Positions 1 through 22,831 are shown, counted from the first letter of the stretch. The stretch: DNA of 64,000 bases from Daucus carota subsp. sativus (GCF_001625215.2 NC_030386.2:25142545-25206544), one strand, 5' to 3'. The notes: generated by a model not told the origin, from the sequence alone. Made by a program: numbers and translations.

Positions 1-36
1 GATTTGTATATCAATCAACCTCGCTCTGATACCAAT
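1..36 (-). mobile_element. Copia-type LTR retrotransposon internal edge with primer-binding site
   Basis: Read on the minus strand, positions 34-23 give TGGTATCAGAGC. This is the classic primer-binding site complementary to the 3' end of initiator tRNA-Met, used by Copia-type plant retrotransposons. It lies two bases inside the LTR end at 37. The internal domain (gag-pol) would lie to the left, outside the window, so nothing can be said about whether the element is intact. Confidence 0.7.
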
Positions 37-1019
37 TGTTAGGTCCAAAGTATCGTAGAAGGGGGGGTTGAATACGATACTCACTACAATTTAAAATTCT
101 TTCGAATCTTGCGGATAAACAAATTGCAGTTCTGTAATGGGTTTCGTGTTCCGGATATTTATTTGGTCGGTTTCTGAGGATATGAAAATATTAAACCAAC
201 ACACAATATTTTTCAAGGTATATCTGTATATTGATAAATACCTCGAAGGGTGCTATAAATCCAAACCCGAAGGTTGGCTACAATGGCTACTACTACTTAC
301 ACTCACAAACCCTAGCTTCTAAATATATATATAATACAAAACTAAGCTAGAGTTTATTTGTGTGTAGTAGTGTGCAAGGCACAAAGCCATTCCACCATAA
401 AGGTGGTGAAGAGTGTGTGTAAATTATGAACCCACATCTCAAGTATTTATAGGCTTCTCATTAACTAACCCTGGTTAAGTCTTGAAATGGCGCCACTTGA
501 ATTTGCGCCACCTTTATCCACTGAACTTGTGTCTACTGTGATGAAGTTGCGCCAGTTACTTCATGCATGCCAAGGAAGGAGATTTCTTACTTAGATTATA
601 TACATATAAATCAAGTTTGCGCCTCAAGAGAGAGAGGATGGCGCAACTTGATTATACATATATATAAACTAGGGTTTGTATCACTAGTTGGCGCTTGAGA
701 GGGAGTTTGCGCCTCCTGTACACTCATACAAGGGACTTAGAATAAATCCATGCAATGCAAACTTGCGCCTCCATTCAACATTCCTCCTGTTATCTCTCTT
801 TGGACTGTAGTTGACTTGAACTTGCGCCATCTTTGGTGAGCTTGCGCCTAGTATACTTCCTGTGTGTTAACTTGACTTAGAAATTTAACTAAGTCAAGTA
901 AACTTGCGCCTGGTACATCCATGAGTGCCCTGTTATCACTCCTAGTTAATAGATAACCAACTTGCGCTTCCCATGGATGTCTCTGTGAGTATAAGCTCCT
1001 TAGAATATTTCACCTAACA
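37..1019 (-). mobile_element. Putative 5' LTR of the Copia-type element
   Basis: The block begins TGTTAGGT at 37 and ends ACCTAACA at 1019, an 8-bp terminal inverted repeat with the TG...CA ends expected of an LTR, and it directly adjoins the tRNA-Met primer-binding site. It contains about a dozen copies of a TTGCGCC core spaced tens of bases apart. The outer boundary is uncertain: one more AACTTGCGCC lies just beyond it at about 1024-1033. Either the LTR is longer, or the element inserted into a related LTR. A target-site duplication cannot be checked because the other end is missing. Confidence 0.5.
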
Positions 1020-2567
1020 TCAAACTTGCGCCATAACAGTGGAGAACTCCACTGTTATCTCTCCTCCCTCACATGCAAACCCTAGGTTGCCCTAGACACC
1101 TGACATCATCACATGCATGCATAATATATATAATATAATATATTATGTTGTTATTATATTAATAAATAAAAATATATATAAATATATACACACATATATA
1201 TTTTATTTATATGAACATAAAATAATATATGTACATATATTTAAATATATTCTCATATATTTAAATATATATAATATATAATTATATGTAAATACAAATG
1301 TAAATATATATATAAATATATATAGAGATATATATAGTTATTTATAAATATAAATATAAACATAAATATATATAAAGAAAAGTATATATAAATATATACA
1401 TATATATAATATTTATATGAACATATAGTAACATATATATACACATATATTTAAATATATTCTCATATATTTAAATATATATAATATACATATAACTATG
1501 TGTAAATATAAATATAAATATATATATAAAGATATATATAACTCTCTCTAAATATACATATATTTATGCACATAATATAATATATATATACACTTAATTA
1601 TATAATTGCTTATGTAAAATATAAATACATATATTATATACATATATATTTATTTAAATATACATACATATAAATATACATATACATATGTTTTAAAAAC
1701 ATATATACATATATATTATATATATTATATTTAATTAAATATACATATACATATATACAAATATATTTGTACATATACAAATATATAAGTGCACACATAT
1801 AAAAGATAGGTCACTTCCTGATATGGCTTTGTGTGGAAGCTTGACAGTTGAGCAGTAAGCATTGGCATAGCTGGCATTTGGCTTGACTTGGCTTTGGAAC
1901 AAATGACTTGATATGACTGGATCAATTCTTCGATCGATAAATACTTTGCAAAGCTCCGTACGTGCTGACGCTTAGTGCACTGGTCTGGTTCACAAGCGAC
2001 TAACACTGAAGTCAAACATTGTACCTTCTTTGTCAGCAAACATTGATCAGTCGGTTCAGGGTTAGTTTATGCTTTAATTGTTGATTGTAAATAACCAACC
2101 AAGATATAGAGAAATATCTTGCTTCAGGGGTTGCACTGAAATCTTTAGAGTACTTGGACAACATCTTCATTGCTTCCACAATCTTGAATACTTCAATCTT
2201 TATTCTTCACTGAGGCATGAACATATTAATGAACTTCTTCCAGTGAGCTTATTCCTTCAAGACTGTAGATGGCTTCTTCAACCTTTGTCTTCGTATCTTC
2301 CGATTCCGGTGCAGGCGTAGTGTTATTTACTTGTCCTGTTCTATTGTTGAGTTATCATCCCTATGTAACAGATAGGGTTGTCTTTACATTTAGACTTACA
2401 TGCTTTAAAATATTTTATAATATAGAAAAATAGTGTACAAGCCAAACTTTCAAAAGTGAATATAACCAATTGGTTAATATCATTTAATACCATTATATTA
2501 AATTAATAATAAAATACTAAAAAACGATATTAAGCTTACAAATAATAAAATCGAAATAATATGGTCG
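1020..2567. other. Gene-free stretch: AT-rich low-complexity block and unresolved repeat DNA
   Basis: From about 1120 to 1800 the sequence is almost pure A/T, built from TATATA, AAATATATAT and ATATACATAT motifs. The short reading frames there are composition artefacts. From about 1800 to 2400 the sequence is more balanced but shows no splice-linked coding exon I can recognise. It may be the outer part of a long LTR, or the body of the Helitron that ends at 2595. No gene is supported. Confidence 0.5.
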
Positions 2568-2595
2568 CCCGTGCTTCGCACGGGTTATAGGCTAG
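2568..2595 (+). mobile_element. Helitron 3' terminus (plus strand)
   Basis: A GC-rich hairpin, CCCGTGCTTCGCACGGG at 2568-2584, is followed 7 bases later by CTAG (2592-2595) and then T. This is the diagnostic 3' end of a plant Helitron: subterminal hairpin, CTRR end, insertion between A and T. The body lies to the left. I could not identify its 5' TC end in the low-complexity DNA. Confidence 0.8.
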
Positions 2596-2957
2596 TTTAT
2601 ATAATATAACAACAGGGAATCGGATGTTGTTATAAAATTATTTCACATTTTTTACTTTTTTTTGTCATATCATATTTTGAACTTATAAATACATAGAAAA
2701 CTAAAATTACATAGTTTGCAAATACCCCTTTTTTGGAAGAAAAACAATTTCAATACTTGACAAAAAAGCCTATCCATTTTTAACTTGCAGAGAGTTCAAG
2801 TAACTCAGGACAATTAAGTATTCAACAATAGTTCTGCTAGGTAAAAAGATTACAAGTGCCAGAGATGCTAAATCAGAATGTGTGACTCTAAAGGCAACAA
2901 GCAGTCGAAACAGAGGCCGATATTGTCTGTCACTCACTGATAATCAACAATTCAACA

Positions 2958-3693
2958 TAGGGCTGTAAAATGATCCGGGTGATCCCGAGTACCTCTATGC
3001 TCGAGTACCGGATCATATAACTTTCAGTTTGTCCAGATTTGGGTTCGGGATCGTTTTATTCGGATATAAACCGATCCTGGGTATTTGAGATTCGGATCTG
3101 AACCGAATATGATCCAGTATCGTATTTTCCATTTTTTAACGGGTAGTTTATGATCCATCGAATATGAGCCGGATATGATCCACTAACATTAAATATCTTA
3201 TTATTTCTATTATTCAAATAATTATCATTTAGTCTAAGTAAAATTAATATTATAAAATATAATAATTTTAATTAAAACCTATAGTTATATGTTGATATAT
3301 ATCATTTATTAAATATATATGAAGATAATAAGCATGATCAGATTAAATAAATCACATTTTATGAAGACATAAACTTAAATAAGATATTAAAATTTTATAA
3401 AATGATGACTATTTACTTACAAATGGATTTAAATTATAATATGTATATGAGTTTGAATTAAATATGAACCGTGGATCATATTCGCGTATTCGGGTAGGAT
3501 CATATTATGAAAAATTATATGAGACCGAATCTGAGCGGGTACAGGTGTGCTCAGATCCGGGATCATATATTATACGGGCTTAATATTTTCGCCAGATTTG
3601 GATCGTTTTCAAAACGGATATGAGACATGTATCATATTTTCGAGCCGGATATGAGCCGAGACACCGGATAGTCCGTATCAATTTACAGCCCTA
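2958..3693. mobile_element. Non-autonomous hAT element with 8-bp target duplication
   Basis: The ends are TAGGGCTGTAAA and TTTACAGCCCTA, a perfect 12-bp terminal inverted repeat. They are flanked on both sides by the 8-bp duplication ATTCAACA (2950-2957 and 3694-3701), which is the length made by hAT transposases. The interior has no coding capacity but is full of direct and inverted GATCC/GGATC and CGGATATGA motifs, which could be subterminal transposase-binding repeats. It lies just downstream of the 3-dehydroquinate synthase-like gene. Confidence 0.85.
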
Positions 3694-4028
3694 ATTCAAC
3701 ATTCAGAGGGGTTGACAAGTATTCCAGTCATGCAAGACCGTAGACACTGGCAGCTACAGAACATCACATATGATATAGTGGTCTGCAGAATTTGGTACCA
3801 ATTGTTCTTTAGCATGGAGTATTACTTTCTTCAATTTTTTGAAATATTAAAATAAATAACTTTCAAACAGTTAACAGATAATATTTTATTAAATGTACAC
3901 ATCAAACATTTATAAGAGAAGAAATTTTAAATGCAAATATACAAGAGTTAGCTGCGAGGCGAGAGAAACATACCAACTCAAACTGTTCCGAACAAGTCTC
4001 AGAGTAAACATGATTCACACAATTTATT

Positions 4029-7000
4029 TCATTTTTCAACAATGAATTCTTGAATTTCTATTCCTGTATGGCGAGCACCACCCTGCACTCTCATCAAAAC
4101 TTCATCTCCAACTTTGAGTGCAGTTACAGGTATTGCCATATTTGCAGATCCATTCCCTGAAGTATATATTAGGAACAAATAGTTAGTGACATAGCAAAGA
4201 GTTCAAGTCTGAACTTTAAAATGGTATATGCAATACAGAGATAGTATACCCTTGTTTGGGGAGATTAGGGCAACCGTCTCGGCATTTTGTAAAAGAGTGC
4301 TATAAACAATTACATTATCCATTTCTGCCTGCAGCAACAAGTTTAAAAGTATTAACATGCATGAAATTAGAACTGAAAATTAGCTTTTCCACGCAATGAA
4401 GTTCAAATGAATGAATGAGCAAAACCTTAAAGAAAATGTTTGTTACACTCACTCCAATCCTAAAAATGACGGACAGACGGACAGTGGAATCCAATTATAA
4501 GAACGTGTCACAAATTCTACACAACACAGGAACCAAGTCTAGCATTTAGCAATGCCTAAATGCATGCAAGACATACTTGAAATGGGCATGTATTCACAAA
4601 TTTATTATCATTATTTTTTGCGTATATTGATAATGACTCGATGCAGATTCAAAGAACATATTTTGAATACCCTTGGTTGAGGTTTTATCCCCATAATTTA
4701 AAAACACTTCTAGCCATTTACCAAATATAGTCATAACTCATAATGTCGTATACTCATAAAGTGGTCTCAAAAAAAAAATAGTCATAAAGCATATATCATT
4801 GGTACAAACTACAGGAAATATATAATTATCAAAAGCCAACAAATTTAGCATTTAAAAAGAACCTATTTAGTTATTGTGGTTTAGAAGTACAAAAAAAGCC
4901 AGACATACCTTTGCCTCAACAAGAATTAACGGTCTAGTCTCTATCTTTACACGCCCAACAACTGCTGACCGTTGGTTGCCACTTTGATCAACCACAATTA
5001 CCTCTTTGCCTGATCTTAATTCTGAGAGGTAACACGTTTTTCCTCCAGGAACAGCAACATAGGCATGAACAGGTCCCTGCACATATTCAAATAAAGTAGA
5101 AACATAAATTTGGAAGAGCAGCTATATGATCACTTTAAAGTTGTTAAGGTATTGGAATGGCAAACCATATCATCTTTGATATGGAAATGAATTGAGTATT
5201 AATCCAAAGATATGGAAATGAAGAGAGACATATCATCTTTGATGGAAACTCACTGAAACTAATTCCCGAAGTTTCTTAATATCTGAAGTCATAGCTTCAT
5301 TGTGGAATTAGTACAATTAGGTTTTTAGACTATTTTAGGCAGGTGAACTGAGAATTCAGATGCAGGTAGTTTGTTTATAGTCAGAAAATTTGTGAACAGA
5401 ATTAATAAATGATGCCTCTCAATGGGGCCTCTTTTCCACATAATAAAAAATCTTGTGGGGATTGTCGAGAAGAACTGTGACATGGCTTGATGAGGAAGCT
5501 ATACACAAAATTCTGTTCAGCGCTAAAGTTGTAGCGATGTTTTACCCCCAGGTCTCATGTGAAGTTGAAGCAAAATAAGATTTCTGGCAGAAGCTAAAAC
5601 ATATTATTTGACAATCTACGTATATACACTTATACACAAAACATATAGTTCACATAATTTCAAATTTTCACTAGATATACAACATCATATTCTTAAAGTG
5701 TAGCACATATTTAGAATACATCTTACTAGTAAGTTGCGTGCTAAAAATGACATAATATTATGGTAGTTCCGTAGTGAAGCATTATGTCGAGTAATGATAT
5801 ATAGCAGAGAAACTAGTGAAATCCAATAACCAAATACCTTGTAATTTGTATGACAGATAACTAATTAAAAAACATTAAATTCAATTCTAAAAAAGAACAG
5901 GTCCTCAGTTACTTATCTAAGCGACCGCAGTATTATCATGTATAACTTTTGACTGACAATCTGAATATATAGAAGGACTCACTGCATTGACTCGAAAAGG
6001 CCTACTCGAAATGTAGCTTGTCTCTAAGCACTCCGAGTGAACTAGGAATAGCCCTCTTGCAAAGGATCCAACCTGGAGATGTAAAATCAGAAAATATAAG
6101 ATCCATGCATCAAAATATGTTGGATGGTCAGTAGTTGAAAGAGATCATAATGCCGCTGAGGCACAGGAAGCAAACCAGAAGACCTTCCCCTGGCTTCATC
6201 ATAGTACAGAGATCCACACAAACTCTATCACCCATTCCAGTCATTTGAACTTGAGATACAGTAGCTCTGGTCAAGCCTAATGGAATGCCAACTTCATCTA
6301 TTCTGTCGAAATATTCCTGTTGAATAAATTATAATAAGAGAAAATAATTATACAGGAAAGCAGCATTAAAAAATGGGTTACCTTCATATCAAGGACAGCT
6401 TTGACATCCTCTACTTTCAAAACCACTCCTCCTAATCCAAGCTCCAATGCCTGTAATAGCATATATAAAACCATATAAACAACCTTGACCAGAAAACCTT
6501 CTCAACATCTAGTAAGAGGAAACCTTCCAATGCATTTTTACGTCATTCACATATCTTATAATCTAAAATTGAAGGATTACCTCAAGGAACATTTGAGCTT
6601 CCTTTGGAGTTTTTGAAACTGCCATTACTCTTTTGTCAGTGCCTTGAAATGCTGCAACTATATTCTCCGCAGGGATCGCCTAAGAATCAGATCAACAGGA
6701 ACCAGCTATTAAGTAAGGCCTGGAAACGTGACAAATGAACTAAAGGACCACTTGTAATAGTTAATACTGGTTAAATTATCACGAATCTGCAAACAATTTA
6801 AAGATTCTCCTGCTATGAAAATTGCCTAATTGCTTTATATCAGAATTAGGTAAGCAAAGATCCAACACAACAGAAACAAGAATGAGAAATCGATAAGATA
6901 CCTGCCAGTCTAGCAGATTGACAATAACAATATCTGGCTGCTCATCACTTGGCTGAAACTGCTTCAATTCTTCCGGAGAAGAAATTGAAGAAAAAGTGGC

Positions 7001-7608
7001 AACTATTTGATCATCAACATCATAAATCTCCCCGTCTTTCATGAAAAGAGGATTTATCCTTGCTATTGCTGCACAATACACATATAAAAAATTAACCAAC
7101 AGATGATAGACCGAGAAGGAGAGAGAGAGAGAGAGGGAGAGAGAGGGGGAGAGAGAGGGGGAGCGAGAGAGAGAGAGAACGAGAGAAAGAGAGAGAGGAG
7201 AGGGAGGGAGAGAGAGAGGAAGAGGGAGAGGGGGAGAGAGAGAGAGAGAGAGCGCTAACAAGACCAGATGGTGGGGAGATGGGGAGAGGAGAAGAGAAAA
7301 GTAGTCCAGCCTCTCTCCACAGCAGTGGTCATGACTTGTTGGCTCTCAGTCCACAACCACACTTGCCTTTTCTTCTTTGTAATCGACATCCCCGACATTC
7401 TCGCCCTGGAATTCCCACCACTAATCATCATCAGCATCCTTCTTTTGCATTTTTCTACCAACGTTCATTACGTCAAAATCGAACAGAAATTGTAAAAGAA
7501 GAAACCCAATTTAAATAATTAGTTCAAATACGAACCTGCTGCTGCTCCTGTAACTGGAAGTTGGAATGATGATGAAGAAGAACAAGGTGAAGGCAATAAC
7601 AAGCTCAT
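4029..7608 (-). CDS. Plant homologue of 3-dehydroquinate synthase II (archaeal-type), 10 exons
   Basis: Exons on the minus strand are 7608-7536, 7454-7265, 7058-6902, 6679-6581, 6450-6382, 6316-6176, 6072-5983, 5076-4909, 4328-4250 and 4156-4029. They join in frame with GT-AG borders to give 397 aa. Family motifs seen include [12 protein letters not shown] near the start, then [67 protein letters not shown] and [13 protein letters not shown] at the C-terminus. The first 24 residues are rich in Ser, Pro and Ala and lack acidic residues, like a chloroplast transit peptide. Archaeal members catalyse an oxidative deamination in an alternative shikimate-pathway entry; plants also have the classical DHQ synthase, so the plant role is not established. 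The exon 2/3 junction rests on frame continuity, because the intron between them holds a long GA microsatellite and the last residues of exon 2 are poorly conserved. Confidence 0.9.
7113..7257. repeat. (GA)n microsatellite in intron 2 of the DHQS-like gene
   Basis: About 145 bp of nearly uninterrupted GAGAGA/GGGAGA sequence. On the minus strand it is CT-rich and ends only 7 bases before the exon 2 splice donor region. A repetitive Leu/Ser/Pro reading frame across it is an artefact. Confidence 0.9.
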
Positions 7609-7989
7609 CTTTCTTGTATTTTGTAAAAAAAATTGGCTAAATTATAATTATTGTACTCACATGTATGTTAGTCTGTACGCTCCTACGGGGCCGGATATAA
7701 AAACAAACTCATCTTTCTCTATTTTAAAAACTTTTTAATAAATTACAATTATTACACTCACCTATGTATATATTTATAATTATAATTATATATGTATTTA
7801 AATTAATAATTTATTTTAATAAAACTCGAACCTTAAAGTTGCAGTAGTATGTTAGTAAGATGTGAAAAATTCAATACAATGATTCTGAGTTTGATTTGAG
7901 TTGATAAAACTGTGCCGGGAGCATAACTATACAAAGCTGAGCTACTGACATTAATTAACTGTTTGATGGGGACTTTGATTACTTGAGCG
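7609..7989. other. Spacer between the DHQS-like and PPR genes
   Basis: This 380-bp interval must hold the promoter of the DHQS-like gene and the 3' end of the PPR gene; both are on the minus strand. It is AT-rich. I saw no convincing named promoter element and no repeat ends. Confidence 0.5.
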
Positions 7990-10065
7990 TTACATATTTC
8001 TGACCTCAACCAAACTGTTAGATGGCGATTTTATTAATCCTATATCATTCATATTATACCGAATGTTCTCCGCATCTTTCCACCTTCCAGCTGCAGAGTA
8101 AATCTTTCCCAGTAACACATAATTCCCAGTGTTCCCAGGCTCAAGCTTAAATAACCTATTTGCGGCTATCTCCCCGAGTTCTACATTTTCATGAATTACG
8201 CATGCACCCAGCAATGCTCCCCAAACAGCATGCTCGGCTTGAAAAGGCATGGTCCTAATTAGTTCATGAGCTTCTTCAAGTCGGCCCGCACGACCAAGCA
8301 GATCAACAATACAAGTGTAGTGATCAGCCTTCGGAATGCTATGCTGGATTTGTAGCATGAATTGAAATAAACAAAGACCTTCATCCACCAGTCCCGCATG
8401 GCTACAAGCATGCAGAGCAGAAGTAAAAGTGACTTCGTTCGGTGCAACACCAGATTGAACCATCTGATTAAAAAGAGTAAGAGCAGTCTTTCCATGCCCA
8501 TGCGCTCCATATCCAGCTATTACCACACTCCACAAAAATATGTCTTTATCACTCAAGGGAATCCCATCAAAGATCATATACGCGTCATCTAAGTTTCCAC
8601 ATTTTGAGTATATGTCAATTAAACCAGTTGCAACTTCAACTCTTGTAAGAAACCTGGACTTTATGAGGTAGCTATGAATATTCTTTGCTTGCTGAAGATT
8701 TGCTAGGGTGGAGTAAGCAGGAAGTACGCACTTCAAGGTTGCCTCATTAGGTCCTATACCTTTCGACAACATTTCATTAAAAAGTACTACTGCTTCTCTT
8801 TCCAGGCCATTGCGGACACAACCAGAGATAATTGCATTCCAGGGCACTTGTCTCTTTTTTGATGTTTTTCCAAAAACTCGAAAGCTAAGATGGACACAAT
8901 TGCACTTTGCATACATATCAATTAATGCAGTCTCTACATTAACATCAGATTCAAGCTTATGCCTCGTCGCCCACCCATGAAAGCCCTTACCGCACTTCAA
9001 GTGCTGGGAACCCACACATGCTGACAAAAGACAAGCTAGAGTAAACGCATTTGGCTTCACACCTTCTAATAACATCATTGGAAAAAGACTTAATGCACTT
9101 TCAAAATCACCATTCAAAATAACCCCATTAATCATTGTAGTCCACGTCACAACATCCCTTACATTCATATCATCAAAAAACTTACGTGCCTCATCTACTC
9201 GACCACATTTTACATACACATCAACCAACGCGTTCCTAACATGTAACTTATCCCCCAAAGCCTTCTCATCCGCCAACAAATGCACCAATTTTGCTGCTTC
9301 ATAGTCCTTCAAATACCCACAAGCTGGCAACACCGAAATTATTGTAACCAAATCAACTTCAACCCCGCCATTCACCATTTCTTTGAAAACCAGTAAAGCC
9401 TCTTTTGCACTCCCATTCTGAACATAACCACTAATCATCGTGTTCCACGAAACCACCCTTCGTTCACCCATCTTATCAAAAAGCCGCCTAGCCCTCTCTT
9501 TCTTCCCACAATTCATGTACATTGCCAACAAAGAATTACCCACAAACACATCACAGTCAAACCCATTAACCACAGCCAACCCATGAAGCACAACACCTAA
9601 TCGAATCCATGACGAGTCCCCACAAGCCTTAATCACAAAAGGGTACGTCAATTTATCGGGCAAAACATACCCAGAAACAAGCATTTCCACAAAGAGCTGG
9701 AGAGCATCATAAGCCAGCCCACATTTCGCATACATTCTAATCATAGCACTAAACAACCGCGAAGTTGGGTAAGGCAATTTATCAAACAGGTGGCGTGCAT
9801 ATGAAACGTGGCCACAGCTTGCATAAGTCGAAGTTAGGAGTGAGGATATGTAGAAGGAGTCTTTTGAGGTGAGCAGACCGGAAGCTATGATTTTGGAATG
9901 GAGTTGTTTGGTGTTTGTAAGAGATTTGACGGCGGCGAAATGGAGTAAGAGTGACCTGCATTGTGCTGTGTTGGTTGCAGTTGTAAGAAGAAGAAGTTTC
10001 AGTTTGTGAACAGCTTCAAATGCCTTGCCATTCATTTGGCTTGGACTAGTCGAATATGGCTCCAA
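7990..10065 (-). CDS. Pentatricopeptide repeat protein, PLS subfamily, E class (At5g39350-like)
   Basis: A single uninterrupted frame encodes 691 aa. It is built almost wholly of PPR motifs: repeated blocks such as NALVDVYVKCGRVDEA, TWTTMINGV, TALIDMYAKCNCVHL, PWNAIISGCVRNG and TCIVDLLGRAGRLEEA. The C-terminus carries an E-type extension (AVWGALLGAC, LFKLEPGNTGNYVLLG, GRWKDAENIR) but no DYW deaminase domain. PPR proteins of this class bind organellar RNA, usually for C-to-U editing with a partner. Sequence pattern and length (about 677 aa in Arabidopsis) point to the At5g39350 group. Two in-frame starts exist, Met1 and Met12 (MNGKAFEAV); the second aligns with the start I recall for the Arabidopsis protein and could be the real one. 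Lack of introns is normal for the family. Confidence 0.93.
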   Translation of the reverse strand: MEPYSTSPSQMNGKAFEAVHKLKLLLLTTATNTAQCRSLLLHFAAVKSLTNTKQLHSKIIASGLLTSKDSFYISSLLTSTYASCGHVSYARHLFDKLPYPTSRLFSAMIRMYAKCGLAYDALQLFVEMLVSGYVLPDKLTYPFVIKACGDSSWIRLGVVLHGLAVVNGFDCDVFVGNSLLAMYMNCGKKERARRLFDKMGERRVVSWNTMISGYVQNGSAKEALLVFKEMVNGGVEVDLVTIISVLPACGYLKDYEAAKLVHLLADEKALGDKLHVRNALVDVYVKCGRVDEARKFFDDMNVRDVVTWTTMINGVILNGDFESALSLFPMMLLEGVKPNAFTLACLLSACVGSQHLKCGKGFHGWATRHKLESDVNVETALIDMYAKCNCVHLSFRVFGKTSKKRQVPWNAIISGCVRNGLEREAVVLFNEMLSKGIGPNEATLKCVLPAYSTLANLQQAKNIHSYLIKSRFLTRVEVATGLIDIYSKCGNLDDAYMIFDGIPLSDKDIFLWSVVIAGYGAHGHGKTALTLFNQMVQSGVAPNEVTFTSALHACSHAGLVDEGLCLFQFMLQIQHSIPKADHYTCIVDLLGRAGRLEEAHELIRTMPFQAEHAVWGALLGACVIHENVELGEIAANRLFKLEPGNTGNYVLLGKIYSAAGRWKDAENIRYNMNDIGLIKSPSNSLVEVRNM

Positions 10066-10343
10066 ATGTGATGATATTTACAAATACAAGCACCTCACAA
10101 ATCCATGATTTCTGACCCATAAACAACAGCTTTTTTATGGGATAATTAATTCAAACCTTCTTGAATTATATGTTTTTATGTTTAGGCATTTAACCTATAT
10201 TTTAATGTTACAATTTTAAAATATTCAATTTTCTTTTATTTCAACTCGTCCATCCAAAATGACAGACAAAGATTAAGCAAAGCTGAAGTAATGAATTACA
10301 TATGAAGATAATAATATTCACGATCCTTTATGTAAAAATTAAA
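10066..10343. other. Upstream region of the PPR gene
   Basis: AT-rich sequence without coding features, ending at the direct repeat AAAATTAAA (10335-10343) that flanks the adjacent Mutator-type MITE. No specific regulatory site is supported. Confidence 0.4.
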
Positions 10344-10523
10344 GGGTTTGTCTAGTGTGTGCCATGGGCACATGCTAAGCTCGGAATTTGATATGTTTGA
10401 GAGATTTTGATTGGTGTATTGCAGGAGGGTCCACCATTATTAAGATATGAGAGTCAATCAAAATCTTTCAAACTTATCAAATTCCGCGTTTAGCATGTGG
10501 CCATGGGCACACTAGAAAAACCG
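10344..10523. mobile_element. Mutator-like MITE with 9-bp target duplication
   Basis: The element is almost entirely an inverted repeat. The left arm starts GGGTTTGTCTAGTGTGTGCC and the right arm, reverse-complemented, starts GGTTTTTCTAGTGTG; the arms match over about 60-80 bp. Both sides carry the 9-bp repeat AAAATTAAA (10335-10343 and 10524-10532), the duplication length typical of Mutator-like elements. A transcript through it would fold into a long hairpin. Confidence 0.85.
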
Positions 10524-10784
10524 AAAATTAAAACTAGCATTTAATACTAGGATTTTGTAAAGATGCACTAGTGAAGATATTGACATATTGTTAAATTGTA
10601 ATATTGATCCAGGTTAGTCATGATTTTATCAATTTATCGAGAGTTTATCAAGTATAAAGTATTTATAAGGAATTTTTTGTTGTAATATTTATATGATGAT
10701 GTATCAATTTTTTTTTATATTTTTAATATTGATCTTGAAACAATAATTCTATCTGTCTTATTAAAACAACTATATTTTTATCTA

Positions 10785-10995
10785 CCTTCCTCATGCTCAT
10801 GCAGTCATCTTAAAGCTACACCTACACCTAGTTGCTCGTACACATTCATCTTGAAACTACGCCTCATCCGTGTAATACACATTCATCTTGAAACTACGCT
10901 GCATCCATGTACTTTACTCGATCAAAGTCCACAAAAAGATTTATATTCATGTTGAAACTACACATCCATCTATTTTACTTGATCATGATCAAAGT
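10785..10995. repeat. Degenerate tandem repeat with CATCTTGAAACTAC core
   Basis: At least four imperfect copies of a 40-80 bp unit containing (A)CATTCATCTTGAAACTACGC and a following AAGTC(C/T)(A/T)CAAAAAGAT stretch lie in a row. No coding potential. Origin unknown. Confidence 0.6.
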
Positions 10996-11599
10996 CTTCA
11001 AAAAGATGGAAGTACACAGTCTTGCACTCAGCAATTTTATTAAAGAGTGTTCATTGATCGGAATAACTTCAATTAGTTTACCTAGAAAACGGGTGGATGA
11101 TATTTTTGTATTTTTAAAAAAAAATTACAGTTTCACGAGAGAGATTCACTATTGTTGAGAATCTTGCACAAGTCACATTTGCCTAGTTTCCCTGAAATCG
11201 CAGATACAAAAGTGTTTTTCATGCAAGAGATCCACAAAACCCATAAAATAAGTATCTACCACCACCTAAATAAAAACCAAATTTCAAATTGAATTCAAAA
11301 TTCCTGTATACATGCAATTGGATATTATGTTCTTTCTTTGGAACACATGTCAGATATTATCGATGATACTAGTTATAACTTGGTTCTAAGCTTCTATATT
11401 TTGATATAAAGGAGTCTGAAGGATTATATTAGACTTTCAAAATTCCATTATGGCCAACACTTGTCCAGGATCTAACCCTAAGCCCTGGGAAAAGGCGGTA
11501 TCCTGAAAACCTTTTGCAAAAGGAAGCGAAATCTAAGTAATAACAATTTACAAAGAGAAGTTGACATAGTTTTAATAGTTTTCCGGCAGCATTGTTCCC
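10996..11599. other. Spacer downstream of PAPS1
   Basis: No recognisable gene. It contains the 3' untranslated region of the PAPS1-like gene next to the stop codon at 11600. An 83-aa open frame at 10907-11158 on the plus strand has no family features. Confidence 0.4.

Positions 11600-22831
<11,232 letters not shown>

Noticed and set aside
484..1033. Calling the TTGCGCC cores proven E2F sites
   Set aside because: They match the GCGC core but not the full TTTSSCGC consensus; kept only as a motif array.
1253..1444. Tyr/Ile-rich 63-codon frame
   Set aside because: Pure TATATA low-complexity DNA.
6779..7261. 160-codon frame starting with a long Leu/Ser/Pro repeat
   Set aside because: The first part is the GA microsatellite in an intron; only the distal part is real, as exon 3 of the DHQS-like gene.
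7268..7518. Two plus-strand frames
   Set aside because: They are antisense to exon 2 of the DHQS-like gene, which has clear family motifs.
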